Shown here piece after piece: positions 18,477 to 27,666 of a DNA stretch of 64,000 bases (the first letter of the stretch is position 1; every line of letters begins with the position of its first letter). The stretch comes from Phaeobacter sp. 22II1-1F12B (GTDB lineage: Bacteria > Pseudomonadota > Alphaproteobacteria > Rhodobacterales > Rhodobacteraceae), in the NCBI RefSeq assembly GCF_002210165.1, contig NZ_AQQP01000012.1, positions 124,001 through 188,000 of the forward strand. The letters run 5' to 3'. The notes beneath the pieces were generated by a model. The model ran no database searches and was not told the origin of the DNA. It was given only the letters and a program-made list of their open reading frames with translations. Made by a program: the position numbers and the translations under genes.

Positions 18477-19490
18477 ATGAGCAAGTCGCAAGTTCTGACC
18501 TTCACGGATCGCGGGATCTATTGCCCCGCCGGGGATTTCTATATCGACCCTTGGCGTCCGGTTAACCGGGCGCTGATCACCCACGGTCACGCGGATCATG
18601 CGCGCCCCGGTCACAACCGATACCTTGCCACGCAGGCCGCCGCGCCGATCCTGAGGCACCGCCTTGGCGACATTCAGCTTGAAACGATCTCCTACGGAGA
18701 AACCCGTAATCTCGACGGGGCCAAGGTATCGTTTCATCCTGCCGGTCATGTCCCCGGTTCCGCGCAGATACGCGTCGAAGTGGATGGGGAAATCTGGGTT
18801 GTTTCGGGCGACTACAAGCTCGAACCCGACGGGCTGAGCGAGCCTTTCGAGCCCGTCAAATGCCACAGCTTCGTGACCGAAAGCACTTTTGGCCTGCCGA
18901 TATTCAACTGGCAGGCGCAGGATGAAGTCGCGGCTCAGATCAACGCGTGGTGGCGCAATTCGATTGCCAACGGGATTACCCCGATGCTGGGCGCCTACTC
19001 TCTTGGCAAGGCGCAGCGCCTTTTGTCGCTGCTCGATACGGACATAGGCCCCATTCTCAGCCACGGCGCGGTCGAAAACACGACGGCAATCCTGCGCGAA
19101 CAGGGCTACTCGCTGCCCGATACAGTTCTGGTCCAGCCTGACACGAAAGGCGCGGAATATCCCGACGCCCTTGTCATCGCGCCCCCCGGTGCGCTTGGCA
19201 GCACATGGGCGCGGCGGTTCGGCAAGGTTTCCACCGGGTTTGCCAGTGGCTGGATGCAGATGCGCGGCGTGCGTCGTCGCCGTTCGGTGGACCGAGGCTT
19301 CGTCATCTCGGACCACGCCGACTGGGACGGACTTAACCGCGCGGTGACGGAAACCGGCGCAGAAAATGTCTTTGTCACGCATGGCTACACCGACATTTTC
19401 GCGCGATGGCTGAAGGATCGAGGCCTGAACGCAGGTATCGTCAGCACCGAATACGAAGGCGAAGCGGCGGAAGGCGCAGAGGCCGAATGA
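18477..19490 (+). CDS. Ligase-associated DNA exonuclease (metallo-beta-lactamase/beta-CASP type)
   Basis: A 337-residue metallo-beta-lactamase fold nuclease. The zinc-binding motif HGHADH occurs in LITHGHADHARPGH (about residues 35-48), further ligands in HPAGHVPGSAQ and SGDYKLE, and the beta-CASP-type histidine in ISDHADWDGL near residue 281. This is the exonuclease usually encoded beside ATP-dependent DNA ligase in bacteria, implicated in DNA end processing. Its stop overlaps the ligase start in ATGA. Confidence 0.9.
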   Translation: MSKSQVLTFTDRGIYCPAGDFYIDPWRPVNRALITHGHADHARPGHNRYLATQAAAPILRHRLGDIQLETISYGETRNLDGAKVSFHPAGHVPGSAQIRVEVDGEIWVVSGDYKLEPDGLSEPFEPVKCHSFVTESTFGLPIFNWQAQDEVAAQINAWWRNSIANGITPMLGAYSLGKAQRLLSLLDTDIGPILSHGAVENTTAILREQGYSLPDTVLVQPDTKGAEYPDALVIAPPGALGSTWARRFGKVSTGFASGWMQMRGVRRRRSVDRGFVISDHADWDGLNRAVTETGAENVFVTHGYTDIFARWLKDRGLNAGIVSTEYEGEAAEGAEAE

Positions 19491-21076
19491 AACGCTTCGC
19501 AAGGCTCTTCAGGGAAATCGACGGCAGCACCAAAACAACGGTCAAGGTGGCCGCCCTTGCGTCGTATTTCCAGGATGCGCCGGATGACGACAGGTTGTGG
19601 ACGATCGCGCTCTTTTCAGGCCGCCGCCCGAAACGGGCGATCACGACGACCCGCCTCAGGGAGTGGGCTGCGGAAAAAGCGGGCCTGCCGCTCTGGCTTC
19701 TCGAAGAATGTTACCCGGCGGTCGGGGATCTGGCGGAAACCATCGCGCTTTTGCTGCCGGAACCGGATGCGGCGCTCGACCTCAGCCTGACGGAATGGAT
19801 CAACAGGCTGCGCGATCTTGCGCAACAGCCCGAAGAAACGCGCAAAGCCATCATCCTCGACGCCTGGGACAAGCTGGACACGACAGAGCGGTTTCTGTTC
19901 AACAAGCTGATCACTGGCGGTTTCCGGATTGGCGTCAGCCAGAAACTGATGACCCGCGCCCTGTCTCAGGCGACCGGCAAACCCGAGGCGGAACTTGCGC
20001 ATCGCCTCATGGGCAACTGGTCCCCGGACGACACAAACTGGCATGACCTGATCGAATCCGAAGATGGCTCGACGGACGATTCCAGGCCCTACCCGTTCTA
20101 TCTTGCCTACGCGCTGGAAGATGAGCCCGATGCGCTCGGATCACCCGAGGACTGGCATGCCGAATGGAAATGGGATGGCATTCGCGGCCAGCTCATCCTG
20201 CGCGGCGGTGAGCAATATCTCTGGTCACGCGGCGAAGAACTGATCACCGACACCTTTCCCGAATTCTCCCGCGCAAAGGATTTTGTGCCCGAAGGCACGG
20301 TTCTGGATGGCGAAATTCTCGTCTGGAATGACGGACCCGAACCGTTCAACGCCCTGCAGAAACGGCTTGGGCGGAAAACCGTTTCGCGCAAAATGCTCAG
20401 TGATTTGCCCGTGGTGCTTTATGCCTACGATTTGCTGGAACTCGCGGGCGACGACATGCGCCAGCGGCCGCTTGAAGATCGCCGTGCGAAACTGGCCACG
20501 CTCTTTGATCAACTGCCGGAGGAAGCTCCCCTCCGTCTTTCTCCGCGACTGCCATTTGCCGAGTGGGACGAGTTGGGGGACATCCGGAAAACAGCCCGTG
20601 ACAACCGGGCCGAAGGCCTCATGCTCAAACGCAACGACAGCCCTTATCTCGCTGGACGCAAAAAGGGCGACTGGTGGAAATGGAAACTCGCCCCCCTGAC
20701 CATCGACGCGGTGATGATCTATGCGCAATCGGGCAGCGGACGTCGCGCCAATCTGTTCACCGACTTCACCTTTGCGGTGTGGAACGGCAACGATCTCGTG
20801 CCGTTCACGAAAGCCTATTCCGGGCTAAGCGATGAAGAATTCCGCAAGATTACCGCCTGGGTCCGCAAGAACACGCAACAGCGTTTCGGCCCCGTGCGGC
20901 AGGTAACACCCGAGCATGTCTTTGAAATCGCTTTCGAAGGCATCCACGCCAGTCCGCGCCACAAGTCCGGCGTCGCATTGCGTTTTCCGCGCATCTCCCG
21001 ATGGCGGCAGGACAAACCCTTGCAAGAGGCCAACACGCTCGATGACCTCAAGGAAATGCTTGCCATCTATGGTTAA
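19487..21076 (+). CDS. ATP-dependent DNA ligase (cisplatin-resistance/ligase-associated type)
   Basis: A 529-residue ATP-dependent DNA ligase. The ATG at 19487 overlaps the exonuclease stop (ATGA) and gives MKRFARLFREIDGST, a normal family start. An N-terminal DNA-binding domain is followed by the adenylation domain with motif I EWKWDGIRG (Lys228 the predicted AMP acceptor), motif III around VLDGEILVW, motif IV EGLMLKR, motif V WWKWKL, and a C-terminal OB fold. It differs from the NAD-dependent LigA used in replication and probably acts in DNA repair. The Lhr-like helicase and PdeM phosphoesterase often found with this pair are not adjacent. Confidence 0.92.
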   Translation: MKRFARLFREIDGSTKTTVKVAALASYFQDAPDDDRLWTIALFSGRRPKRAITTTRLREWAAEKAGLPLWLLEECYPAVGDLAETIALLLPEPDAALDLSLTEWINRLRDLAQQPEETRKAIILDAWDKLDTTERFLFNKLITGGFRIGVSQKLMTRALSQATGKPEAELAHRLMGNWSPDDTNWHDLIESEDGSTDDSRPYPFYLAYALEDEPDALGSPEDWHAEWKWDGIRGQLILRGGEQYLWSRGEELITDTFPEFSRAKDFVPEGTVLDGEILVWNDGPEPFNALQKRLGRKTVSRKMLSDLPVVLYAYDLLELAGDDMRQRPLEDRRAKLATLFDQLPEEAPLRLSPRLPFAEWDELGDIRKTARDNRAEGLMLKRNDSPYLAGRKKGDWWKWKLAPLTIDAVMIYAQSGSGRRANLFTDFTFAVWNGNDLVPFTKAYSGLSDEEFRKITAWVRKNTQQRFGPVRQVTPEHVFEIAFEGIHASPRHKSGVALRFPRISRWRQDKPLQEANTLDDLKEMLAIYG

Positions 21077-21167
21077 CACTTTCCTTCTATTTAACCCCAA
21101 GCCACGCGCCATTGTTATCCGATCCGGTGGCGACTAGATGTTGGTCGAACGATGAAAGAGGATTCAG

Positions 21168-22988
21168 ATGTTTCAGCTGCCCTTCCCTGTCCGTGATGCA
21201 AATGCCGCCGGTGGTGACAAGAACCTTGGCGACCTGCCCGAATGGGATCTGACCGATCTTTACAGCGACGCAGACGCGCCGGAACTCAAGCGTGATCTCG
21301 ACTGGCTCGAGCAGGCCTGCGCGTCTTTCGCGACGGATTACGAAGGCAAGCTGGCCGAACTGGATGCCAAGGGCATGCTCGATTGTGTGCTGCGGAATGA
21401 GCGTATCAACGCCGTGGCCGGTCGCATCATGTCTTTTGCAGGTCTGCGCTATTACCAGCTCACGACCGATGCAAGCCGGGCCAAGTTCCTGTCGGACATG
21501 CAGGAGAAGATCACCAATTTCACAACCCCGCTGGTGTTCTTCACGCTCGAATTGAACCGTCTCGACGACGGCCATCTCGACAAGCTTTTTGCCGAAAATC
21601 AGGACCTCGCCCGCTACAAGCCGGTCTTTGACCGCATCCGCGCGATGAAGCCCTATCAGCTGAGCGACGAGCTGGAAAAGTTCCTGCACGATCTCGGCGT
21701 GGTCGGCGACGCATGGGAGCGGCTCTTCGACGAAACCATCGCCGGTCTTGAATTCATGGTCGACGGCGAACCGCTAAACATCGAAGGCACCCTGAACCTG
21801 CTGACCGACCAGAACCGCGACAAGCGCGAAGCCGCCGCGCGCGAACTGGCAGATGTCTTTGCCGACAACATCAAGACCTTTGCCCGTGTCCACAACACGC
21901 AGGCCAAGGAGAAAGAGGTTCTCGACCGCTGGCGTGGCATGCCCACCCCGCAAACCGGTCGGCACCTCTCCAACCATGTCGAACCCGAAGTGGTCGAAGC
22001 CCTGCGCACTGCCGTGGTCAATGCCTACCCGAAGCTCAGCCACCGCTATTACGAGTTGAAGCGGAAATGGCTGGGGCTCGACAAGATGCAGGTCTGGGAC
22101 AGAAACGCCCCACTGCCGATGCAGACCGAGCGCACGGTGACGTGGAGCGAGGCCGAAGAAATGGTCATGTCCGCCTATAACGCTTTCGATCCGCGCATGG
22201 GCGAAATTGCCGAGCCGTTCTTTCGCAAGGGCTGGATCGATGCAGGCGTAAAACCCGGCAAGGCACCCGGCGCCTTCGCCCACCCGACCGTGACCGAGGT
22301 TCACCCCTACGTGATGCTGAACTACCTTGGCAAACCTCGGGACGTGATGACGCTGGCGCATGAACTGGGTCATGGCGTCCATCAGGTTCTGGCCGCCGGT
22401 CAGGGCGAAATGCTGTCCTCCACGCCGCTGACCCTTGCCGAGACAGCTTCGGTCTTTGGCGAAATGCTGACCTTCCGCAAGATGCTGGACAACGCCAAGA
22501 CAAATGCCGAGCGCAAGGTCATGCTGGCCGGCAAGGTCGAGGACATGATCAACACGGTCGTGCGCCAGATCGCGTTTTATGATTTCGAATGTAAACTGCA
22601 TGAGGCCCGCCGCAGCGGAGAACTGGTGCCCGAAGACATCAATGCCCTGTGGATGAGCGTGCAAGGCGAAAGCCTTGGGCCGGCGTTCGAATTCATGGAC
22701 GGCTATGAAACCTTCTGGTGCTACGTGCCGCATTTTGTCCACTCGCCGTTCTACGTCTATGCCTACGCCTTTGGTGACGGTCTCGTGAATGCGCTCTACT
22801 CTGTCTATGCGGAAGGCAACGAAGGCTTCGAAGAAAAGTATTTCGACATGCTTCGCGCAGGCGGCTCCAAGCACCATAAAGAGCTTCTGGCCCCCTTCGG
22901 TCTAGATGCCTCGGATCCGAAATTCTGGGACAAGGGTCTCGACATGATCTCGGGCTTCATCGACGAACTGGAAGCGATGGAAGACTGA
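21168..22988 (+). CDS. pepF: Oligoendopeptidase F (M3 family metallopeptidase)
   Basis: A cytosolic zinc oligopeptidase of 606 residues, the standard length for PepF. The active site is HELGHGVHQ with zinc ligands His398 and His402 and catalytic Glu399; further ligand context is in LAETASVFGEMLTF. It degrades short peptides released by other proteases. A 91-base gap separates it from the DNA ligase, and the GNAT gene begins 2 bases after its stop, so pepF and the acetyltransferase are probably one unit. Confidence 0.93.
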   Translation: MFQLPFPVRDANAAGGDKNLGDLPEWDLTDLYSDADAPELKRDLDWLEQACASFATDYEGKLAELDAKGMLDCVLRNERINAVAGRIMSFAGLRYYQLTTDASRAKFLSDMQEKITNFTTPLVFFTLELNRLDDGHLDKLFAENQDLARYKPVFDRIRAMKPYQLSDELEKFLHDLGVVGDAWERLFDETIAGLEFMVDGEPLNIEGTLNLLTDQNRDKREAAARELADVFADNIKTFARVHNTQAKEKEVLDRWRGMPTPQTGRHLSNHVEPEVVEALRTAVVNAYPKLSHRYYELKRKWLGLDKMQVWDRNAPLPMQTERTVTWSEAEEMVMSAYNAFDPRMGEIAEPFFRKGWIDAGVKPGKAPGAFAHPTVTEVHPYVMLNYLGKPRDVMTLAHELGHGVHQVLAAGQGEMLSSTPLTLAETASVFGEMLTFRKMLDNAKTNAERKVMLAGKVEDMINTVVRQIAFYDFECKLHEARRSGELVPEDINALWMSVQGESLGPAFEFMDGYETFWCYVPHFVHSPFYVYAYAFGDGLVNALYSVYAEGNEGFEEKYFDMLRAGGSKHHKELLAPFGLDASDPKFWDKGLDMISGFIDELEAMED

Positions 22989-22990
22989 AA

Positions 22991-23464
22991 ATGCAGATCT
23001 CGTTCGGCCCGCTTGGGCCGGGCGACTATCACAAGGTCGCCCATATCGCGGTCGCACCTGAACAGGTGCGGTTCTCCGGCACGATCGAGGAGGCTTTTGC
23101 CTCGCCCAGCCCCACGCTCGATTTCTACGCCACCGAACTCGATGGAAACCCCGTGGGGTTCTTCAAGATCGATCTCGATTACCAGCGCGAGCACGACTTT
23201 GCCCTTCCGGGCGAACTGGGCCTGCGCACTGTCATGCTGGAGATCGCTCACCAGGGAAAAGGCGTTGCCAGCCAAAGCCTGCGCGCCCTGCCCGCGTTTC
23301 TGAAAAAGCAGTACCCCGAGGCCACCAGCCTCGCCCTCACGGTCAATACGGCAAATGCGGGCGCGATCAGGAGCTATATCTCAAGCGGGTTCAGCGATAC
23401 GGGCGGGTTGTACCTTGGCGGCGATCAGGGGCCACAGCACATCATGCGGATGGCACTGACCTAA
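22991..23464 (+). CDS. GNAT family N-acetyltransferase
   Basis: A 157-residue single-domain GNAT protein. The acetyl-CoA binding loop is HQGKGVASQSL (about residues 83-93; usual form Q/R-x-x-G-x-G/A), and the later strand-helix NTANAGAIRSYISSGF is the typical motif B. The acceptor is unknown. It follows pepF by 2 bases. Its last 4 bases overlap the end of the convergent DksA-type gene. Confidence 0.85.
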   Translation: MQISFGPLGPGDYHKVAHIAVAPEQVRFSGTIEEAFASPSPTLDFYATELDGNPVGFFKIDLDYQREHDFALPGELGLRTVMLEIAHQGKGVASQSLRALPAFLKKQYPEATSLALTVNTANAGAIRSYISSGFSDTGGLYLGGDQGPQHIMRMALT

Positions 23465-23730
23465 CGCAGCTGGCTGTCCTTGCTGCCGCGCCGGTTGATG
23501 CCGCCGCGCGCCTTGTAAGAGCCATCGCGTTCCTGCTGGCAATCGATGCACAGTTTCACGCCCGGCAAGGCAACACGGCGCTTTTCCGGGATGGGTTCCT
23601 CACATTCGGCGCAATGGGTCAGGCTTTCGCCCGACGGCCCGCGACGCGATTTCATCCGCGCCAGTTCGTCATTGATCGAATCTTCGATCTGTTCGCTTAC
23701 AGCGCCATCGCGCGCCCATCCGCCTGCCAT
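23461..23730 (-). CDS. DksA/TraR-type C4 zinc finger protein
   Basis: A short, 89-residue protein starting at the ATG at 23730 (AGGAGG lies 8 bases upstream), beginning MAGGWARDGAVSEQIEDSI. A DksA-type zinc finger is formed by CAECEEPIPEKRR and CIDCQQ (Cys-x2-Cys twice). It lacks the long N-terminal coiled coil of full DksA, as in TraR/YbiI-like small members that may contact the RNA polymerase secondary channel. It ends in a basic glycine-rich tail. The target genes are unknown. Confidence 0.85.
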   Translation of the reverse strand: MAGGWARDGAVSEQIEDSINDELARMKSRRGPSGESLTHCAECEEPIPEKRRVALPGVKLCIDCQQERDGSYKARGGINRRGSKDSQLR

Positions 23731-23785
23731 GACCAATCCTCCTGAGATTTGAATGTAAGCCTGACCTTGGGTCTTTCCAAGACCG

Positions 23786-24757
23786 TCATTTCACACCGGC
23801 CTTGGCATAGACGGCATCGATCAGCGCCTGAGTTGCACGCGCGTCTTCCAGTGACCACGCAAAGGGTACCCCTTCGGCAACGTATCGGCCAAAGGCTTCG
23901 ACCTGCAGCACGTATTGATTTACACCCGGGAACCGTTCGACGGTCACCACCTTGTCACCGCGATGCAGTTCGACCTGAGCTTCACCGAACACGCCCGCGT
24001 TAAAAGGGGCGCTTAACCGGATCGCTCCGGTGTCACCCACGAATGTCATCATCTGGGCCGGGTGCATCCGCATCGAATTCACCCAGCTTGCCGAGAATGT
24101 CTTGAACCGCGCTTCGACCCGCGCCAGCGTATCGACGCCGTTCTCGTAATCGAGATCCGCGTGTGTGATCGCGGTAATCTCCTCCCCGCTGGCGAACCTT
24201 GTCGATCCATAGGTATAGACGCCGATATCCGGTATCGCCCCGCCGCCCGTTTCGGCCGTATTGCGGATGTTTCCGGGCTGATCAGCGTTGTTGTAGCTGA
24301 ACACCCCCTGTACATGCACCAGCTTGCCTATGGCCCCGTCGGTAATCAGCGCTCTTGCGCGCTGCCACTGTGGATGGTGCACGATCATGTAAGCCTCGGT
24401 CGCAAGCAGCCCAGTCTGGTCGCGCATCCCAATCAGCGCATCGATTTCCGCGGCCGTCATCGCGATAGGTTTTTCGCACAAGACATGCTTGCCCGCCTGC
24501 ATCGCCTTCATCGTCCATTCGACGTGAAGCGTATTTGGCAAAGGTATATAGACCGCGTCGATGCCCGGATCTTCAAGCAGATCGTCGTAAGACTGATGTA
24601 TGCGCAGATCCGGGAAATACGCCTGAAACGCCGATGCCTTTTCGCTGGATGACGTCGCGAGGGCCGCAAGACGGGCGCCTTTGGCCGCATGGATTGCCGG
24701 CGCCATCTGCGCCAGGGCGAAAGCCGATCCGCCAAGTATTCCCCAGTTCAATGACAT
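23786..24757 (-). CDS. Gfo/Idh/MocA family NAD(P)-dependent oxidoreductase
   Basis: A 323-residue sugar-dehydrogenase-like protein from the ATG at 24757 (GGAG upstream), the natural start because MSLNWGILGGSAFA begins the Rossmann strand. The dinucleotide loop GILGGSAFA replaces the usual GxGxxG with a slightly altered version. CEKPIAMT (about residues 94-101) is the family's catalytic-lysine motif, and a C-terminal alpha/beta domain follows. The substrate is probably a sugar or cyclitol but cannot be read. It stands alone on the minus strand. Confidence 0.85.
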   Translation of the reverse strand: MSLNWGILGGSAFALAQMAPAIHAAKGARLAALATSSSEKASAFQAYFPDLRIHQSYDDLLEDPGIDAVYIPLPNTLHVEWTMKAMQAGKHVLCEKPIAMTAAEIDALIGMRDQTGLLATEAYMIVHHPQWQRARALITDGAIGKLVHVQGVFSYNNADQPGNIRNTAETGGGAIPDIGVYTYGSTRFASGEEITAITHADLDYENGVDTLARVEARFKTFSASWVNSMRMHPAQMMTFVGDTGAIRLSAPFNAGVFGEAQVELHRGDKVVTVERFPGVNQYVLQVEAFGRYVAEGVPFAWSLEDARATQALIDAVYAKAGVK

Positions 24758-24870
24758 CGCAGCACTCCAATATTTCACTTGCCGCACAGACTGGAGCATT
24801 TCACCCCGGGTAACCATTGCCTTTTTCCCATTTCCCAATAGCCTGAGAAAAAAACCGGGGTGGTGTTTGC

Positions 24871-26052
24871 ATGCGCAGTGTTGGGAAATGGCTGGGAAGA
24901 ATTCTTCTGGTTCTCGTGGCGGCAGTCATTGCCCTGCTCTATTTTGGTCCGGGCTACGTTGAACGGTCGCGGAACTCGGTCATCGAGCATGATCCCTACC
25001 CGGTCAGCCCCGAGGCCCGCGCGCTTCACGACACGCTGATCGTCGGGGACTGGCACGCTGACAGCCTTCTGTGGAACCGCGACCTGCTTGCCCGTGGCAG
25101 CTATGGGCAGGTCGATATCCCCCGGCTTCTCGAAGGCGGCGTTGCGATACAGGCTTTCACGGTCGTCACGAAAAGCCCCTCCGGTCAAAACTATGACAGC
25201 AACTCTGCCGAAGCTTCGGATAACATCACACCGCTGGCAATTGCCCAGCTCTGGCCCATTCGGACTTGGGACAGCCTGTTGCAAAGGGCGCTTTATCAGG
25301 CTGAAAAGCTTCGCGAATTTGAAAACCGCGCGCCCGACCTGCTGAAGATCATCCGCACGCGGAAAGACCTTGAAACCATGCTCGACCTGCGCGACCGCGG
25401 CGTCATCATGGTCGGCGGCATCCTTGGGATTGAGGGCGCCCACCCGCTCGAAGGCAATCTTGAAAATCTGGATGCCATTCAGGCGGCGGGCTACCGTATC
25501 GTTGGCCTTCAGCATTTCTTTGACAATGAACTTGGCGGCTCATTGCACGGCGAGAGCGATAATGGATTGACCGAATTCGGACGGTCCGTCGTTGCCGAAA
25601 TTGAAAGCCGGAACATGATCCTCGACCTTGCGCATTCCAGCCCTCAGGTTGCGCGCGATGTTCTTGCGATGACCGACATGCCGCTCGTCGTCAGTCACTC
25701 CGGGATACACGGTTTCTGCCCGGCAAAGCGCAACTTTCCCGACGACCTGATGCAGGAAATCGCCGCAACCGGCGGCGTCATCGGAATGGGCTACTGGGCC
25801 GAGGTGGCCTGTGACCGCATCGACCCGGCCGGTATTGCCGCGATGATCGTGACGGCCATTGAAACCGTCGGCGAAGATCATGTCTCGCTTGGTTCCGATT
25901 TCGACGGTTCTGTCGAGACCGCTTTTGACACGTCCGAACTGCCCGCCCTGACAAGTGCGCTGCTCGACGCAGGCCTGAACCAGACGCAGATCGCCAAGGT
26001 CATGGGGGAAAACATGCTGCGCGTCCTGCGGGAACGGCTTCCCGCAGAATAG
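24871..26052 (+). CDS. Membrane dipeptidase (M19, renal dipeptidase type), membrane-anchored
   Basis: A 393-residue M19 metallopeptidase. Residues 8-28 (LGRILLVLVAAVIALLYFGPG) form one N-terminal membrane segment or uncleaved signal, placing the enzyme in the periplasm. Zinc-binding features: WHAD with His62 and Asp64, the bridging glutamate Glu188 in LGIEGAHPL, later histidines in LDLAHSS and VVSHSG, and LGSDFDGS near the C-terminus. Family members hydrolyse dipeptides, including those with a D-residue at the C-terminal side. It is convergent with pssA. Confidence 0.9.
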   Translation: MRSVGKWLGRILLVLVAAVIALLYFGPGYVERSRNSVIEHDPYPVSPEARALHDTLIVGDWHADSLLWNRDLLARGSYGQVDIPRLLEGGVAIQAFTVVTKSPSGQNYDSNSAEASDNITPLAIAQLWPIRTWDSLLQRALYQAEKLREFENRAPDLLKIIRTRKDLETMLDLRDRGVIMVGGILGIEGAHPLEGNLENLDAIQAAGYRIVGLQHFFDNELGGSLHGESDNGLTEFGRSVVAEIESRNMILDLAHSSPQVARDVLAMTDMPLVVSHSGIHGFCPAKRNFPDDLMQEIAATGGVIGMGYWAEVACDRIDPAGIAAMIVTAIETVGEDHVSLGSDFDGSVETAFDTSELPALTSALLDAGLNQTQIAKVMGENMLRVLRERLPAE

Positions 26053-26060
26053 TCCGCCGC

Positions 26061-26870
26061 TCAGATCTTGGTATCGTCCGCCTCAAGCGCCGGGGGACGA
26101 AACGCAAAGCGCGCGAGCAATGCAAGGTAAGCAAGCTCGGTCGCCAGCACGACCAGCCAGGGCCAGGTGAAAAATGCCGCGACGAAGGCGATCAGCGCCA
26201 CCATCAGATAGGCTGCCTTGTCGCGGGAAATGCGCAGCATTTTCAGCGATGGCGTCGGCACACGCGAAATCATCATCAGACCGACCGCGCACAGCCAGAA
26301 GCCGGTGAACAGGGTAAGGCCCGTGCTCTTCATCTCGGGGAAGACGCGCGACAGAACCAGCGGCATGAGCACAAGAAGCGCCCCGCCCGGCGCAGGCACG
26401 CCTGAAAAGGTTTTGCGCGGTGTGCCAGGCGCGGCGGCACGTGACATCACGTTGTACCTTGCCAAACGCAGTGCGCAGCAGATGCCAAAGATAAGAACGG
26501 CGATCCATCCGACGCTGCGGCTCTCCTGCAGGGCCCAGAGGTAAAGCAGCACCCCGGGCGCGACCCCGAAGTTCAGGAAATCCGCAAGGCTGTCCAGCTC
26601 GGCACCAATCGCGCTTTCACTGCTGAGAAGCCTCGCCATCATACCGTCGAGCCCATCCAGCACGGCCGCCAGAACGATCAGCGACATCGACAGAACCACG
26701 TCCCCGTCAAAAGCCGCGCGCATCGAAGTCATACCGGCGCAGATCGCGCCGAGCGTCATCAGATTGGGCAGCAGGTAAAGCGGCCCGATCGCACGGGTCC
26801 TTTTCGCGGGTTTGTCGGTGAGGTTCTCGTCAGTCAATCTATTCGCTCCGGGCCTGTCGCGCGTGTTCAT
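26061..26870 (-). CDS. pssA: CDP-diacylglycerol--serine O-phosphatidyltransferase
   Basis: An integral membrane enzyme that makes phosphatidylserine from CDP-diacylglycerol and serine (269 residues). The CDP-alcohol phosphatidyltransferase signature DG-x2-AR-x8-G-x3-D-x3-D is present as [19 protein letters not shown] with ADF following (about residues 94-117). Several hydrophobic segments fill the rest, including [12 protein letters not shown] and [16 protein letters not shown]. Its start lies 32 bases inside psd, so the two steps of phosphatidylethanolamine synthesis are translationally coupled. Confidence 0.94.
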   Translation of the reverse strand: MNTRDRPGANRLTDENLTDKPAKRTRAIGPLYLLPNLMTLGAICAGMTSMRAAFDGDVVLSMSLIVLAAVLDGLDGMMARLLSSESAIGAELDSLADFLNFGVAPGVLLYLWALQESRSVGWIAVLIFGICCALRLARYNVMSRAAAPGTPRKTFSGVPAPGGALLVLMPLVLSRVFPEMKSTGLTLFTGFWLCAVGLMMISRVPTPSLKMLRISRDKAAYLMVALIAFVAAFFTWPWLVVLATELAYLALLARFAFRPPALEADDTKI

Positions 26871-27531
26871 CGGCGGCCAGATCGGCCAGAACCGTTTCCC
26901 CTGCCACCATGGTTTGCCCCAGCGCGACCAGCGGTTTCACCCCTTCCGGCAGGTAAACGTCAAGACGCGACCCGAACCGGATCAGGCCAAAACGCTCGCC
27001 GGTCTGAAGGAACTCTCCCTCGCTGACGAACGGAACGATCCGACGCGCAACAAGTCCCGCGATCTGCACCACCGGCAGAACACGCCCGTCTTCGAGACGC
27101 AGCAACAAGCTGTTGCGTTCATTATCTTCGCTGGCCTTGTCGAGCGATGCGTTCAGAAACTTGCCGGGCCGGTAGGCCATTTTTTCAAGCGTCGAGGCGA
27201 TTGGCGTCCGGTTCACATGGCAGTTGAAAACCGACATAAAGACGCTGACGCGCAGCAATGGCGTATCGCCCAGACCAAGCTCGGTCGGGGGCGCGGCATG
27301 TTCGATCAGCGACACGATACCGTCAGCCGGCGAAACGATCAGCCCATCGCGGACTGGCACGCTGCGCTTCGGATCGCGGAAAAAGTAGTAGCACCAGACC
27401 GTGACACCAACGCCAATCCAGCCCAACGGCTCCCACAGGAGGAAAAGTACAAGCGCGATAACCGCGAAAATCGCCACGAAGCGTCGCCCTTCCGGGTGCA
27501 TCGGCTTGATGAATGTTTCGTGCATTTTCAC
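26839..27531 (-). CDS. psd: Phosphatidylserine decarboxylase (short proenzyme type)
   Basis: Converts phosphatidylserine to phosphatidylethanolamine. The 230-residue protein is of the short bacterial type. It has an N-terminal hydrophobic hairpin ([16 protein letters not shown], then [14 protein letters not shown]), [10 protein letters not shown] near residue 102, and the self-cleavage site within [11 protein letters not shown]: Gly187-Ser188, with Ser188 expected to become the pyruvoyl group. It is the first gene of the psd-pssA pair. Confidence 0.93.
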   Translation of the reverse strand: MKMHETFIKPMHPEGRRFVAIFAVIALVLFLLWEPLGWIGVGVTVWCYYFFRDPKRSVPVRDGLIVSPADGIVSLIEHAAPPTELGLGDTPLLRVSVFMSVFNCHVNRTPIASTLEKMAYRPGKFLNASLDKASEDNERNSLLLRLEDGRVLPVVQIAGLVARRIVPFVSEGEFLQTGERFGLIRFGSRLDVYLPEGVKPLVALGQTMVAGETVLADLAADEHARQARSE

Positions 27532-27605
27532 GGGTGGTGTTCCTTTCCTTCGGGTGTCTCTAGCTACAGGTCACTTGGAACAGGATCAACGGGTATCGAT
27601 GTCAC

Positions 27606-27645
27606 AAAAAGGAAAGGGCCGACGACAGTGCCGCCAGCCCTTTCC
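27606..27645 (-). terminator. Factor-independent terminator of rpoH
   Basis: Arms 27611-27619 and 27637-27645 form a perfect 9-bp stem (GGAAAGGGC / GCCCTTTCC) around a 17-base loop. Reading on the minus strand, the stem is followed by TTTTTG, just past the rpoH stop. Confidence 0.85.
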
Positions 27646-27666
27646 GAATTCGATTTATGCCCGGAC

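Noticed and set aside
24961-24975. GAAC-N7-GAAC match inside the dipeptidase gene
   Set aside because: It lies about 90 bases inside the coding region, with no gene start nearby to regulate; expected by chance at this frequency.
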